A stretch of DNA of 64,000 nt, taken from the NCBI GenBank assembly GCA_020438355.1, contig JAGQUT010000002.1, positions 1 to 64,000 of the forward strand, given 5' to 3'. This DNA is from Solirubrobacterales bacterium. Its GTDB lineage: Bacteria > Actinomycetota > Thermoleophilia > Solirubrobacterales > 70-9. Of the stretch, positions 9,635-17,641 are shown in pieces. Within the stretch, counting starts at the first letter, position 1. Each line of letters begins with the position of its first letter. The notes under the pieces were generated by a model that was given only the letters and a program-made list of their open reading frames with translations, made no database searches and had not been told where the DNA came from. A program made the translations under genes and the position numbers.

Positions 9635-10231
9635 CTAGCTTTGTCCGCCGGTCGCCAACTCTGACTCGAGGGATTCGAGCAGTGCTGCCAGCTTCGCCTC
9701 AAGGTCCGCCGGGGTTCCGTCGTTCTTGATCACCGTGTCGGCTCGCGCGGCCTTCTCGGCCTGACTGAGTTGCCTGGCCTCACGGCCCTCCACGCCTTCG
9801 TGCCCACGGGAGCGGGCCCTTTCCTGCCTCAGGTCCTCATGGGCGACGATCGCAACGGTGTGATCGAAGCGCTGATGCATCTCGCCTTCGAACAGGAGCG
9901 GTATCTCGGCCACGGCGAACTTCGTGTCGGGATCAAGGCGGTCGATCCAGCCGAGCAGCTCACCCCCGACCAGGGGATGAATGCGGGCTTCCAGCCAGGC
10001 CAGTTCCTCGGGATCATTGAAGACCCTCGCCCCGACAACTGAACGGTCCACCCGGCCACCGGGCGCGACCTCGTCGCCCCAGCGCTCCTTGAGGCGACTC
10101 AGCAGCGGCTCCTGGTCGAGCAGGTCGTGAACGACCTGATCGGCAGAGATTGTGGCCGCGCCGAGTCGCCCAAAGGCGCTCAGTGCCTCGGACTTACCGG
10201 CAGCTACGCCCCCGGTCAGCCCGATGGTCAG
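9635..10231 (-). CDS. coaE: Dephospho-CoA kinase, probable CTG start
   Basis: CoaE performs the last step of coenzyme A synthesis, phosphorylating the 3'-OH of dephospho-CoA. The P-loop GLTGGVAAGKS is at residues 5-15. ADQVVHDLL and the lid-region motif PLLFE follow, and the protein is 198 aa, the family norm. The reading frame from the P-loop back to rpsA contains no ATG, GTG or TTG at a sensible place. The CTG at 10231 gives the canonical N-terminus (M)TIGLTGG, has AAGGAG 10 nt upstream, and overlaps the rpsA stop as CTGA. An internal GTG near 10051 would delete the P-loop and is not credible. Confidence 0.88.
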   Translation of the reverse strand: MTIGLTGGVAAGKSEALSAFGRLGAATISADQVVHDLLDQEPLLSRLKERWGDEVAPGGRVDRSVVGARVFNDPEELAWLEARIHPLVGGELLGWIDRLDPDTKFAVAEIPLLFEGEMHQRFDHTVAIVAHEDLRQERARSRGHEGVEGREARQLSQAEKAARADTVIKNDGTPADLEAKLAALLESLESELATGGQS

Positions 10232-11739
10232 GACTGTTCTTCTCCTTCAGCGGAGTCGGCCTCGGCGGCCTCTTCGGTGATCTCTTCAGCTTCCTCGACA
10301 ACTGCCTCCTCGGCAGCTGCCTCATCAGCGGCAGCTTCGATCTCGACCTCTGCGACGGCATCCTCGACGACCTCTTCGGGTGTCTCGTCTTCGGCCGCGG
10401 CTTCTTCAGCAGCGTCGGCCACGGCGGCTTCAGCCATCGCTTCCTCGACTACTTCCTGGACTTCCGGAGCGACTTCTTCGCCGGTGTCGGCTTCAGCTTC
10501 CTCCGAGAAGACCTCCTCGGAAAGACCGAGCTCGGGAGACTCTTCATCTGCTTCCGGGGTTCCGGAGGCGGCGGCGAGCGCAGCACCGAGGTCCTTCAGC
10601 AGCATGTTCTGGCCTTCGACCCGCTTGATCGAGAGCGAGAGACGGCGACGCTCTTCGTCGATCTCGAGGATCTTGACGTTGAGGCTGGCCCCGAGTTCGA
10701 CAACCTCGCTCGGGTTCTCGACGTGATGGTCGGCGAGCTCCGAGATGTGAACCAGGCCTTCGACCCCGTCGAGAATCTCGACGAAAGCACCGAAAGAAAC
10801 AACCTTGGTGACCGTGCCCTCGAGCACGTCGCCGGAACGGTAGGTCGAAACAACACGCTGCCACGGGTCCTCCTGGGTCTGCTTGAGACCCAGCGAGATC
10901 CGCTGGCGGTCGCGGTCGATGTCGAGCACCTTGATCTTGACCGTGTCGCCGATCGCAACCACCTCTGACGGGTGGTTGACATGGCTCCAGGAAAGCTCGG
11001 AGATGTGGATGAGACCGTCGATGCCTTCGAGGTCCACGAACGCGCCGAAGTCGACGATGTTCGAGATCTTGCCCTCGACGACCTCGCCGGGCTGCAGCCG
11101 GTCCAGGATCTGGTCACGGACTTCCTTGCGCTCCTCTTCGAGGACGGCGCGGCGGGAGAGCACGACGTTGTTGCGGCTGCGATTGAGCTCGATGACCTTG
11201 CATTCGAGAGTGGTCGACATGAACTCGTCCAGGTTGTGGACCCGGCGGATGTCGACAAGCGATGCGGGCAGGAAGCCGCGGATGCCGAGGTCGAGGATCA
11301 GGCCGCCCTTGACGACTTCGATCACGTTGCCTTCGACCGGCTCGCCATTCTCGGCGGCAGTCTCGATCTTGCGCCAGGCCTTCTCGAAGCGGGCACGCTT
11401 CTTGGAAAGGATCAGGCGGCCTTCGGAATCTTCCTTGGTGACGACGAGGGCGTCGATTTCTTCGCCTAGCTCGACTTCCTCGGAGGTGTCGACGTTCTTG
11501 CGGATCGACAGCTCGCCGGCAGGGATGACCCCTTCGGACTTGTAGCCGATGTCGAGCAGAACCTCGTCACGGTCGATGCGAACGACCTTGCCGTTGACGA
11601 CGTCGCCTTCCTCGAAGGAGACCATCGTCGCTGCGTAGTTCGGAATGATCCGGCCATCAACATTGATGAGGAGGCCATTTGAGCCTTCGACCGGAACCCC
11701 CTCTGGGGCGGGTTGGAGTGTGGTTTCAGTAGTAGTCAC
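10228..11739 (-). CDS. rpsA: 30S ribosomal protein S1
   Basis: This protein binds mRNA on the small subunit. Four S1 (OB-fold) repeats lie at about residues 43-112, 128-196, 213-283 and 300-370. The last two are the best conserved (VDFGAFVDLEGIDGLIHISEL, then VSFGAFVEILDGVEGLVHISEL with a small gap). The C-terminal 120 residues are an acidic Ala/Glu tail (EEAAAEDETPEE and similar). The 503-aa, four-domain form is usual for actinobacteria. The start is GTG at 11739. A copy of the dispersed repeat lies in the 177-bp gap upstream. The gene leads a run with coaE, the transglycosylase and an MFS exporter. Confidence 0.96.
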   Translation of the reverse strand: MTTTETTLQPAPEGVPVEGSNGLLINVDGRIIPNYAATMVSFEEGDVVNGKVVRIDRDEVLLDIGYKSEGVIPAGELSIRKNVDTSEEVELGEEIDALVVTKEDSEGRLILSKKRARFEKAWRKIETAAENGEPVEGNVIEVVKGGLILDLGIRGFLPASLVDIRRVHNLDEFMSTTLECKVIELNRSRNNVVLSRRAVLEEERKEVRDQILDRLQPGEVVEGKISNIVDFGAFVDLEGIDGLIHISELSWSHVNHPSEVVAIGDTVKIKVLDIDRDRQRISLGLKQTQEDPWQRVVSTYRSGDVLEGTVTKVVSFGAFVEILDGVEGLVHISELADHHVENPSEVVELGASLNVKILEIDEERRRLSLSIKRVEGQNMLLKDLGAALAAASGTPEADEESPELGLSEEVFSEEAEADTGEEVAPEVQEVVEEAMAEAAVADAAEEAAAEDETPEEVVEDAVAEVEIEAAADEAAAEEAVVEEAEEITEEAAEADSAEGEEQS

Positions 11740-11767
11740 AGTCCGGGGATGATGGCAGAAAACAGGA

Positions 11768-11850
11768 AGTCGGCGAGCTTCGCTTCGCTCGCCCCGCCTC
11801 CAGGCTCAACCCGCCCCACCCATCCGCATCAAGGAATGTTTGGGTGGGGC
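11768..11850. repeat. Dispersed structured repeat, copy 1
   Basis: The box AGTCGGCGAGCTTCGC is at 11768-11783. Its GGCGAGC pairs with GCTCGCC at 11787-11793. Next come CCGCCTCCAGGCTCAACCCG and a 10-bp hairpin, GCCCCACCCA (11813) with TGGGTGGGGC (11841). The same order of box, spacer and hairpin occurs at 33021, where the hairpin stem has changed on both sides. The element lies between divergent rpsA and the flavoprotein gene. Confidence 0.8.
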
Positions 11851-11903
11851 TCGGTGGAAGCACCTCGGGCTTGGCCTTCGATGCTTCCAGACCGGCTCTT
11901 CAT

Positions 11904-11909
11904 TACCCT
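11904..11909 (+). promoter_or_regulatory. -10 element of the flavoprotein gene
   Basis: TACCCT followed by 7 nt and ATG at 11917. It supports this start over ATG 11881 or the far upstream frame opening at 11713. Confidence 0.55.
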
Positions 11910-11916
11910 CTCCCGG

Positions 11917-13080
11917 ATGGCGAAAAGGGCTACAAAGCGTGGTGAGGAGCGGACCGATCTGAGTGGTTCGCGGGACGTTCTGATTTGTGGAGCCAGTTTC
12001 GCCGGTCTGATGGCCGCAAGGCAGCTGTCTGGCTCCGGGGCCGACGTACTGGTCATCGACCGTTACGAGATCGGCGAGCGCCAGACCTCGGCCTGCGCGA
12101 TTCCCACCGCCTGGCTGGAGGAACTCGGCCTGATCGAGTCTGAAAAGCAGCGGTTTGATTCGGTCCTGATTCACACTGCGCATGGCTCGATCCGGCTCCC
12201 GGTGCCGTGGTCGTTCTCTACCTTCGACTATCCGGCCTTCTGCGAGATGCTCTGGGCCCAGTGCGATGCCGAATTCGAGACCGCCAAGGTCAACGGACGC
12301 GCCGCCGAAGGTGCCCCTTCCCCGGGTACGCCACTGGTTATCGACACAGATCGCGGCGAGATCGAAGCTCCTCTGGTGGTCGATTCACTTGGCTGGAAGC
12401 GGGTTCTGGCCGCGGGGGCCCATTACCAGCCGCCCGATGCCCCGCTTTCCCGCGGGCTGGAAGTCCACCCTCCGGGTGGCAACATCGACCTCGAAGTGTT
12501 CATCAACCGGCGCTATGTGCCGGCCGGATACGGCTGGTCCTTCCCCGCCGATGACGAGGTCAGGGTTGGCGTCGGATCGTTCGATCCCCATTTCCCGGTT
12601 CGCCCCACCACCGACTTGCTGGCCGATGACATCGAGGTCGGCAAGTCCGCCTACCAGGGGAACTGGATCCCCCACAAGCTCAGGCCTGCCACCGGAGACG
12701 GAGTCTTCTTCGCCGGCGATTCGGCAGGTCACTGCTTTCCCCTCACGGCTGAAGGCATTCGCCCCGCCCTCTACTTTGGCGCTGCGCTCGGCCTCGAGCT
12801 TCGAGATGTTGTGGACGGCCGGAAGTCCCGCGAGGAAGCACTGAAGGGCTACCACGAGTTCAGCGCCGGCCACCAGTGGGCGTTCGACTGGCTGCTCCGG
12901 TCACAGAAGTTGCTTCCGAAGATTCCGCCCCGGCTGGTCAAACCGACCCTGGCCGCCTCCTTCAAACTCGGCGGCTCCGGCGACTACGCCTTCAACCGCT
13001 ATCTGGACATAGCCCCGCCAGAGTTCGCAACCCTCGCCACCCGCCAGCTCACCGGCAAACTGCCCCTAACGCCCGCCTGA
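11917..13080 (+). CDS. Geranylgeranyl reductase-family FAD-dependent oxidoreductase
   Basis: A flavoprotein of 387 aa. The FAD-binding Rossmann motif VLICGASFAGLMAA is at about residues 20-33 and the ribose-binding acidic end is VIDRYE. The late FAD motif FFAGDSAGHCFPLTAEGIRPAL, broken here by one relaxed position, is characteristic of the geranylgeranyl reductase/digeranylglycerophospholipid reductase group. Such enzymes hydrogenate isoprenoid chains (for example on menaquinone or lipids) or act as monooxygenases; the substrate is not evident. It stands alone, divergent from rpsA and convergent with mmsA. The ATG at 11917 is chosen from the -10 position and from where homology-like sequence begins. 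Confidence 0.82.
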   Translation: MAKRATKRGEERTDLSGSRDVLICGASFAGLMAARQLSGSGADVLVIDRYEIGERQTSACAIPTAWLEELGLIESEKQRFDSVLIHTAHGSIRLPVPWSFSTFDYPAFCEMLWAQCDAEFETAKVNGRAAEGAPSPGTPLVIDTDRGEIEAPLVVDSLGWKRVLAAGAHYQPPDAPLSRGLEVHPPGGNIDLEVFINRRYVPAGYGWSFPADDEVRVGVGSFDPHFPVRPTTDLLADDIEVGKSAYQGNWIPHKLRPATGDGVFFAGDSAGHCFPLTAEGIRPALYFGAALGLELRDVVDGRKSREEALKGYHEFSAGHQWAFDWLLRSQKLLPKIPPRLVKPTLAASFKLGGSGDYAFNRYLDIAPPEFATLATRQLTGKLPLTPA

Positions 13081-13141
13081 CGGGTCCCGACGAAGCCCGG
13101 GAAGGCGACGTGAACGGGGTCCCGGAACACCCGATTTCAAA

Positions 13142-13186
13142 CTGTGTTCGACTTGCATGGGTATAGCCCATACAGATCGAACACAG
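13142..13186. terminator. Nested palindrome between convergent genes
   Basis: The outer arms CTGTGTTCGA and TCGAACACAG (10 bp, perfect) enclose the inner arms ATGGG and CCCAT with loop TATAG. It lies between the stops of the flavoprotein gene (+) and mmsA (-), so a two-way terminator is the simplest reading. It lacks a U-tract. Confidence 0.55.
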
Positions 13187-13228
13187 ATCAAGCCCGGGGC
13201 CCGTTGCATCAAGCCCGGGGCCTGTTAC
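13187..13228. repeat. Tandem 21-bp direct repeat
   Basis: Two adjacent 21-bp units start ATCAAGCCCGGGGCC and differ at two positions near their ends (CGTTGC versus TGTTAC). The second unit overlaps the mmsA stop codon, and the pair directly abuts the nested palindrome. Confidence 0.85.
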
Positions 13229-14733
13229 CTCTCCACGAAGTAGCTGCCAGACTCGTGGCCACCGCTGAAGTAGCGGCTGGTGATGGTCTTCTTTCGGGTG
13301 AAGAACTCGACGCCGTCGAGACCGTGGGCGTGAAGGTCACCGAGGAAAGAGGCCTTCCAGCCTGAGAACGGGAAGAAGGCGACGGGTGCGGCGACACCGA
13401 TGTTCACGCCAACCATTCCGACCTCGATGTCGTGGCGGAATTTACGGACCGCGGAGGCGGACTCGGTGAAGATCGAGACGCCGTTGCCGAACGGGCTGGC
13501 GTTGACCATTTCAATCGCTTCCTCGAGTGTGTCGACATTGACGACCGCCAGGACCGGGCCGAACACCTCCTCGGAAATGATCGGATCGTCCTTCTTCACC
13601 TTGTCGAGGATGGTCGGACCGACATAGGAGCCCTCGGGGTCGGCTCCGTCAGGGTTGCGTCCGTCAAGCAGGATCTCTGCGCCGTCCTTGACGGCCCGGT
13701 CGATCCAGCCGTTGATCCGGTCACGGGCGTCGCAGGAGATCACCGGCCCGACATCGGTCCCTTCTTCGAGTCCGTCGCCGACCGAAAGCTTCTTCGACTG
13801 TTCGACCAGGGCCGGGATGACGCTGTCGTGAGCTGAACCGACGGTGACGATCACCGATCCCGCCATGCAGCGCTGTCCGGCAGCTCCAAAGCCTGAGCCG
13901 ATCAGACCGTTGACCGTTGGTTCGACCACCGCATCCGGGCAGATCACCATGTGGTTCTTGGCTCCGCCGAGGGCCTGGACGCGCTTGCCGGTCTGTGCCG
14001 AACGTTCGTAGACGAGTTTGGCTACCGGGGCCGACCCGACGAAGGAAATCGCGTCGATGTCCGGGTGGTCGAGCATCCCTTCAACCACTTCGCGACTGCC
14101 GTTGACAAGGTTGACGACTCCTTCGGGCAGACCGAGTTCGTCGATGATTCCGAAGACCATCTGCTGGGTCATCGGTACCTGTTCGGAAGGCTTGAGGACG
14201 ATCGTGTTGCCGCAGGCGATCGCGAAGGGCAGGAACCAGAACGGCACCATCGCGGGGAAATTGAACGGGGCGATGATCCCGCAGACACCAACCGGCTGGC
14301 GGATCGTTTCGGCATCGACTCCGCGGGCCACGTCTTCGAGGACCTTGCCCTGCATCGTGGTCGGGATGGCGGTCGCGGCTTCGACCATTTCGATCATGCG
14401 GCCGACCTCGGCGGTGGCATCCGGCAGGGTCTTGCCCATTTCGGTCACCACCACCCGAGCGATCTCGTCCTTGCGGGCCTCGAGTTTCTCGCGGAGGGTG
14501 AAGAGCGTGCGGGCTCTGGCGATCGTGCTGACACCCCGCCAGGCCGGCAGGGCCGCCCGGGCAGCGCGGACTGCCTCGTCGAGGTGTGCGGCAGTCGAGT
14601 AGGGAACCCGGCCGATGACGGCGCCGTTGGCCGGGTTGATCACATCGTGGAGTTCCGCCCCCTCGGCCTCGACCCACTTGCCTCCGACGTAATTCTTCAG
14701 CGTGGTCGTTGCGGTCTCGGTAGTGACGGTCAT
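13225..14733 (-). CDS. mmsA: CoA-acylating methylmalonate-semialdehyde dehydrogenase
   Basis: An aldehyde dehydrogenase-fold enzyme of 502 aa. Its MmsA-type motifs suggest oxidation of methylmalonate semialdehyde to propionyl-CoA (valine and thymine degradation, also inositol). Visible motifs are NFPAMVPFWFLPFAIACGN at about 173-191, substrate-pocket sequence AKNHM, catalytic Cys in GAAGQRCMA near 283, and EEVFGPVL near 385. Use of CoA is inferred from this subfamily. The ATG at 14733 has a strong ribosome site GAGGAGG 5-6 nt upstream, unlike the many leaderless starts around it. It stands alone; no other valine-pathway gene is adjacent. Confidence 0.9.
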   Translation of the reverse strand: MTVTTETATTTLKNYVGGKWVEAEGAELHDVINPANGAVIGRVPYSTAAHLDEAVRAARAALPAWRGVSTIARARTLFTLREKLEARKDEIARVVVTEMGKTLPDATAEVGRMIEMVEAATAIPTTMQGKVLEDVARGVDAETIRQPVGVCGIIAPFNFPAMVPFWFLPFAIACGNTIVLKPSEQVPMTQQMVFGIIDELGLPEGVVNLVNGSREVVEGMLDHPDIDAISFVGSAPVAKLVYERSAQTGKRVQALGGAKNHMVICPDAVVEPTVNGLIGSGFGAAGQRCMAGSVIVTVGSAHDSVIPALVEQSKKLSVGDGLEEGTDVGPVISCDARDRINGWIDRAVKDGAEILLDGRNPDGADPEGSYVGPTILDKVKKDDPIISEEVFGPVLAVVNVDTLEEAIEMVNASPFGNGVSIFTESASAVRKFRHDIEVGMVGVNIGVAAPVAFFPFSGWKASFLGDLHAHGLDGVEFFTRKKTITSRYFSGGHESGSYFVER

Positions 14734-14856
14734 GCGGCCTCCTCAGGGGAATCGGGTCAGTTTCAGGCTAACGCCCCTCACCCCGCACGAAAGTTGGACA
14801 GAGCGTGAAACCCTGAACTGAGATTTGACGGGAGGTAAAGCGAGAGACTGGTTCGG

Positions 14857-15306
14857 CTACTCGGGCGGTGTGTAGACGAGGCTGTCGCCATTTCGCTCGA
14901 CCACGAGGAAGCCGTCCGCATTCACCTCGTATGTGACCTGACCCTGAATGACCTTGTTGACCAGGAACTCGATCTGGTTCTGGACCTGATCACAGGATTT
15001 CTCCGTCATTGCGATTGGCCCGAAGTCCATGGTCGTCTCAGTCAACTCGACTTCGCCCGAGCCGCTGTTGCAGCCGGCGAAGATATTCGCCATGCCATCG
15101 CTGATCTCGAGCGTCGGAGCTTCCACACCCTTCGGCAGGCTGGTCGCGGAACCCTGTGTGGCGATGTTCATCACCGTCCAGGTCACGCCCTCGACCTCGG
15201 AGTTGCCGGAATCGCCATCAGAACCGGAATCGGAGCCGCAGGCAGCGATGCCCACCCCGGTCAGCAGCACGAAAAGGACAGCCAGAAGTCTCCTCGCCTC
15301 AGTCAT
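14857..15306 (-). CDS. META-domain lipoprotein (HslJ-like)
   Basis: A secreted lipoprotein of 149 aa. It has a lipoprotein signal peptide with lipobox GIAAC (Cys23), then a Ser/Gly/Asp-rich linker. The META domain starts at about residue 38: VTWTVMNI, FAGCNSGSG and the paired-cysteine motif MTEKSCD. META/HslJ proteins are envelope proteins of unclear role in stress or drug tolerance. It is divergent from the MFS gene at 15384, with the two -10 hexamers about 55 bp apart. Confidence 0.85.
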   Translation of the reverse strand: MTEARRLLAVLFVLLTGVGIAACGSDSGSDGDSGNSEVEGVTWTVMNIATQGSATSLPKGVEAPTLEISDGMANIFAGCNSGSGEVELTETTMDFGPIAMTEKSCDQVQNQIEFLVNKVIQGQVTYEVNADGFLVVERNGDSLVYTPPE

Positions 15307-15313
15307 GGCCTGC

Positions 15314-15319
15314 AGGTTA
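15314..15319 (-). promoter_or_regulatory. -10 element of the META lipoprotein gene
   Basis: TAACCT followed by 7 nt and ATG at 15306. Confidence 0.55.
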
Positions 15320-15371
15320 GGCGAAAGGTTGGCTGATTGGTAGCCGGGAATTGGCCGGAGGCCCCGACGGG

Positions 15372-15377
15372 TACGGT
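15372..15377 (+). promoter_or_regulatory. -10 element of the MFS gene at 15384
   Basis: TACGGT followed by CTCACG and GTG at 15384. It decides in favour of this GTG rather than the TTG at 15351. Confidence 0.55.
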
Positions 15378-15383
15378 CTCACG

Positions 15384-16640
15384 GTGGACACAGGCCCGAA
15401 AAAGGTCCAGCGCACCTACCTGACCCTGATGCTCGGAAACACCCTGGCGGCCTCCTTCATCTGGGGCATCAACACGATCTTCCTGCTCGATGCCGGTCTC
15501 TCCAATCTCGAAGCCTTCGCAGCAAACGCCTTCTTCACGGCCGGGATGGTGATCTTCGAGATCCCGACCGGCGTCGTTGCAGACACGATCGGCCGGCGTG
15601 TTTCCTACATGGCAGGCACGCTGACCCTGACGGTCACCACCCTCCTTTACGTGCTCCTGTGGCAGATGGGCGGCCCGTTCTGGGCCTGGGCGATCGTGTC
15701 GCTCCTGCTGGGACTTGGATTCACTTTTTTCTCGGGAGCCGTCGAAGCCTGGCTGGTAGATGCGTTGGACGCGACGGGATTCACGGGTGACCTCGAGCAG
15801 GTGTTCGGGCGGGGACAGATCGTGACTGGCATCGGGATGCTGACCGGCTCGGTTGCCGGCGGTTACATCGCGCAGATCACGAACCTCGGGGTTCCCTTCC
15901 TGCTGAGGGCAGCCGTCCTTGTCTTCATGTTCGGCTTCGCGGCCTGGGCGATGAAGGACATCGGTTTCACACCGCACCGTGCTGAAAGCACGCTCGGTGA
16001 AATGAAGAAGATCACGTCGAACTCGATCCGGTATGGATGGGATGTGCCCTCGGTCAAGTGGATCATGCTCGCCGCGCCGTTCACGGCCGGGGTCGGCATC
16101 TACGCCTTCTACGCACTTCAGCCGTACCTGCTCGAACTGGTGGGCGACCCGGAGGCATACGGCATCGCCGGTGTGACCGCGGCTCTGGTTGCCGGATCGC
16201 AGATCGTCGGAGGGTTCCTCGCCCCCCGCATCCGTCGGGCATTCCGTCTGCGCACAACCGCCCTGCTGCTGGCTGTATCCGCCGGAGCGATCGCTCTGGC
16301 TGTCATCGGCCTGGTCGGCAACTTCTGGCTCGCGGTCGCCCTGATCGCCATCTGGGCGATGCTCTCGGCGGCTTCGATGCCGATCCGCCAGTCGTACATC
16401 AACGGCATGATTCCCTCCCGTCAGAGAGCGACGATCCTCTCCTTCGACTCGATGCTCGGTTCGGCCGGAGGAGTGGCCACCCAGCCCGCACTCGGACGGG
16501 TTGCCGACGTTTCCGGCTACGCCACCACTTACGTGTACGGCGCGGTCATCACCGTGCTGGCTCTCCCCTTCATCGCGCTGTCCCGGAGGCAGCACCCGGA
16601 GGCGGACAGCTCGACGGGGACGGCCCGGCCTCCCGAGTAG
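15384..16640 (+). CDS. MFS transporter (12-TM type)
   Basis: A major facilitator superfamily permease of about 418 aa with 12 hydrophobic segments. After a short basic start (DTGPKKVQRTYLTLMLGNTL) comes TM1. The loop after TM2 carries GVVADTIGRRVSYM, the classic G-x-x-x-D-x-x-G-R-R motif A, and TM5 has GSVAGGYIA. Substrate unknown. It is convergent with the DMT transporter, with a hairpin in the junction. Confidence 0.88.
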   Translation: MDTGPKKVQRTYLTLMLGNTLAASFIWGINTIFLLDAGLSNLEAFAANAFFTAGMVIFEIPTGVVADTIGRRVSYMAGTLTLTVTTLLYVLLWQMGGPFWAWAIVSLLLGLGFTFFSGAVEAWLVDALDATGFTGDLEQVFGRGQIVTGIGMLTGSVAGGYIAQITNLGVPFLLRAAVLVFMFGFAAWAMKDIGFTPHRAESTLGEMKKITSNSIRYGWDVPSVKWIMLAAPFTAGVGIYAFYALQPYLLELVGDPEAYGIAGVTAALVAGSQIVGGFLAPRIRRAFRLRTTALLLAVSAGAIALAVIGLVGNFWLAVALIAIWAMLSAASMPIRQSYINGMIPSRQRATILSFDSMLGSAGGVATQPALGRVADVSGYATTYVYGAVITVLALPFIALSRRQHPEADSSTGTARPPE

Positions 16641-16658
16641 GCGTGGTCCCGACTGCTT

Positions 16659-16681
16659 CGGCTGCCGCAGGCGGTCAGCCG
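16659..16681. terminator. Hairpin between convergent transporter genes
   Basis: CGGCTG-CCG-CAGG-CGG-T-CAGCCG forms a 9-bp stem with a single bulged T. It overlaps the stop codon of the DMT gene and follows the MFS stop by 19 nt. No U-tract is present. Confidence 0.45.
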
Positions 16682-17619
16682 GTGGCCAGGAAGGTTCCGA
16701 GGAGCAGGGAACCAGCGGCGGCGACCCGGACCCGGTCTACGGGAATCCGGGTCAGACCGAAAACGCCAAAACGGTCGAGAAGAAGAGAACCGACCATCTG
16801 ACCGGTGACCAGGGCAGCGGTCAGGCCGGCCGCGCCGATCACGGTGACCGCCGAGAGCGAGGTGACGACGACGATCACTCCGATGAAGCCACCAAGGAAG
16901 TACTGGGGCCTCGCCGCCTTGGCCTTGAGTACGGACCCGATCTGACCGGTTGCGATTACCAGCACCGCCAGCAGGAAGGAGCCGACGGTGAAATTGACCA
17001 GTCCTGCGGGCAGATCACCGATCGTCCCGGCCAGCTCCGAATTCAGGGGGTGCTGGATACCAACCGCAAGGGAAGCGAGGAAGATCACCGCGCAGATCAC
17101 CAGTCGCTCACGGTTGTCGGTCCCCGACGCGAACAGCCTGAGGCCGCGGACCCTGCCTCCTTCCGAAGAGGCTTCCTCGCGGCTGTAGAGCATCGCCATC
17201 GCACCAGCGAGCAACAGCAACAGTCCGAGAATCCGGAGGCCGGAGACGTCATGGACATCGATGCCGAACCAGCCGTAGTGATCGACCACTACCGAGCAGG
17301 CGAGCTGTCCGGTAACGGTGACAGCCGCAATGACCCCGGCACCGATACGGGCGATTGTCGTTGCCGCAAGGGCGACATAGGTCGCGCCGATTACACCTCC
17401 GGCCAGTTGCCAGAGAGGTGCGTCGCCGATCGACGAGAAGTTGCCCATCTGGCCGGCCCCGAGAACGATCAGAAGCAGGACGACGTTGCCGACGAGAAAC
17501 GAGATCAGTGCCGCGACGAGCGGTCCGGTCGTTCGGCCGAGGCCTCCGTTCACGGGAGCCTGGGCAGCAAACTGGACCCCCACGAGGACCATCAGCAGCA
17601 CGACAAGCGAGTCGCTCAC
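16675..17619 (-). CDS. DMT-family transporter, YdcZ/DUF606 tandem type
   Basis: A 314-aa membrane protein with about 10 hydrophobic helices built from two similar halves. Each half has the DUF606 pattern: P-V-N-G-x-L (APVNGGLG near 21; HPLNSEL near 191), then a helix with GxxxA, then a VTVTGQ or VTGQMVGS helix ending in a D-H-Y-G-W-F-G or DRFGVFG motif. DUF606 proteins belong to the drug/metabolite transporter clan, and the substrate is unknown. The GTG start lies 22 nt after the polA stop, so it may be read through from polA. Confidence 0.85.
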   Translation of the reverse strand: MSDSLVVLLMVLVGVQFAAQAPVNGGLGRTTGPLVAALISFLVGNVVLLLIVLGAGQMGNFSSIGDAPLWQLAGGVIGATYVALAATTIARIGAGVIAAVTVTGQLACSVVVDHYGWFGIDVHDVSGLRILGLLLLLAGAMAMLYSREEASSEGGRVRGLRLFASGTDNRERLVICAVIFLASLAVGIQHPLNSELAGTIGDLPAGLVNFTVGSFLLAVLVIATGQIGSVLKAKAARPQYFLGGFIGVIVVVTSLSAVTVIGAAGLTAALVTGQMVGSLLLDRFGVFGLTRIPVDRVRVAAAGSLLLGTFLATG

Positions 17620-17641
17620 GGGAACGGCTTCCGCAGGTCGG

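Noticed and set aside
15303-16595. Minus-strand open frame of 430 codons opposite the MFS gene
   Set aside because: It is very rich in Gly, Asp, Glu and Gln with no motif, while the plus strand encodes a convincing 12-helix transporter.
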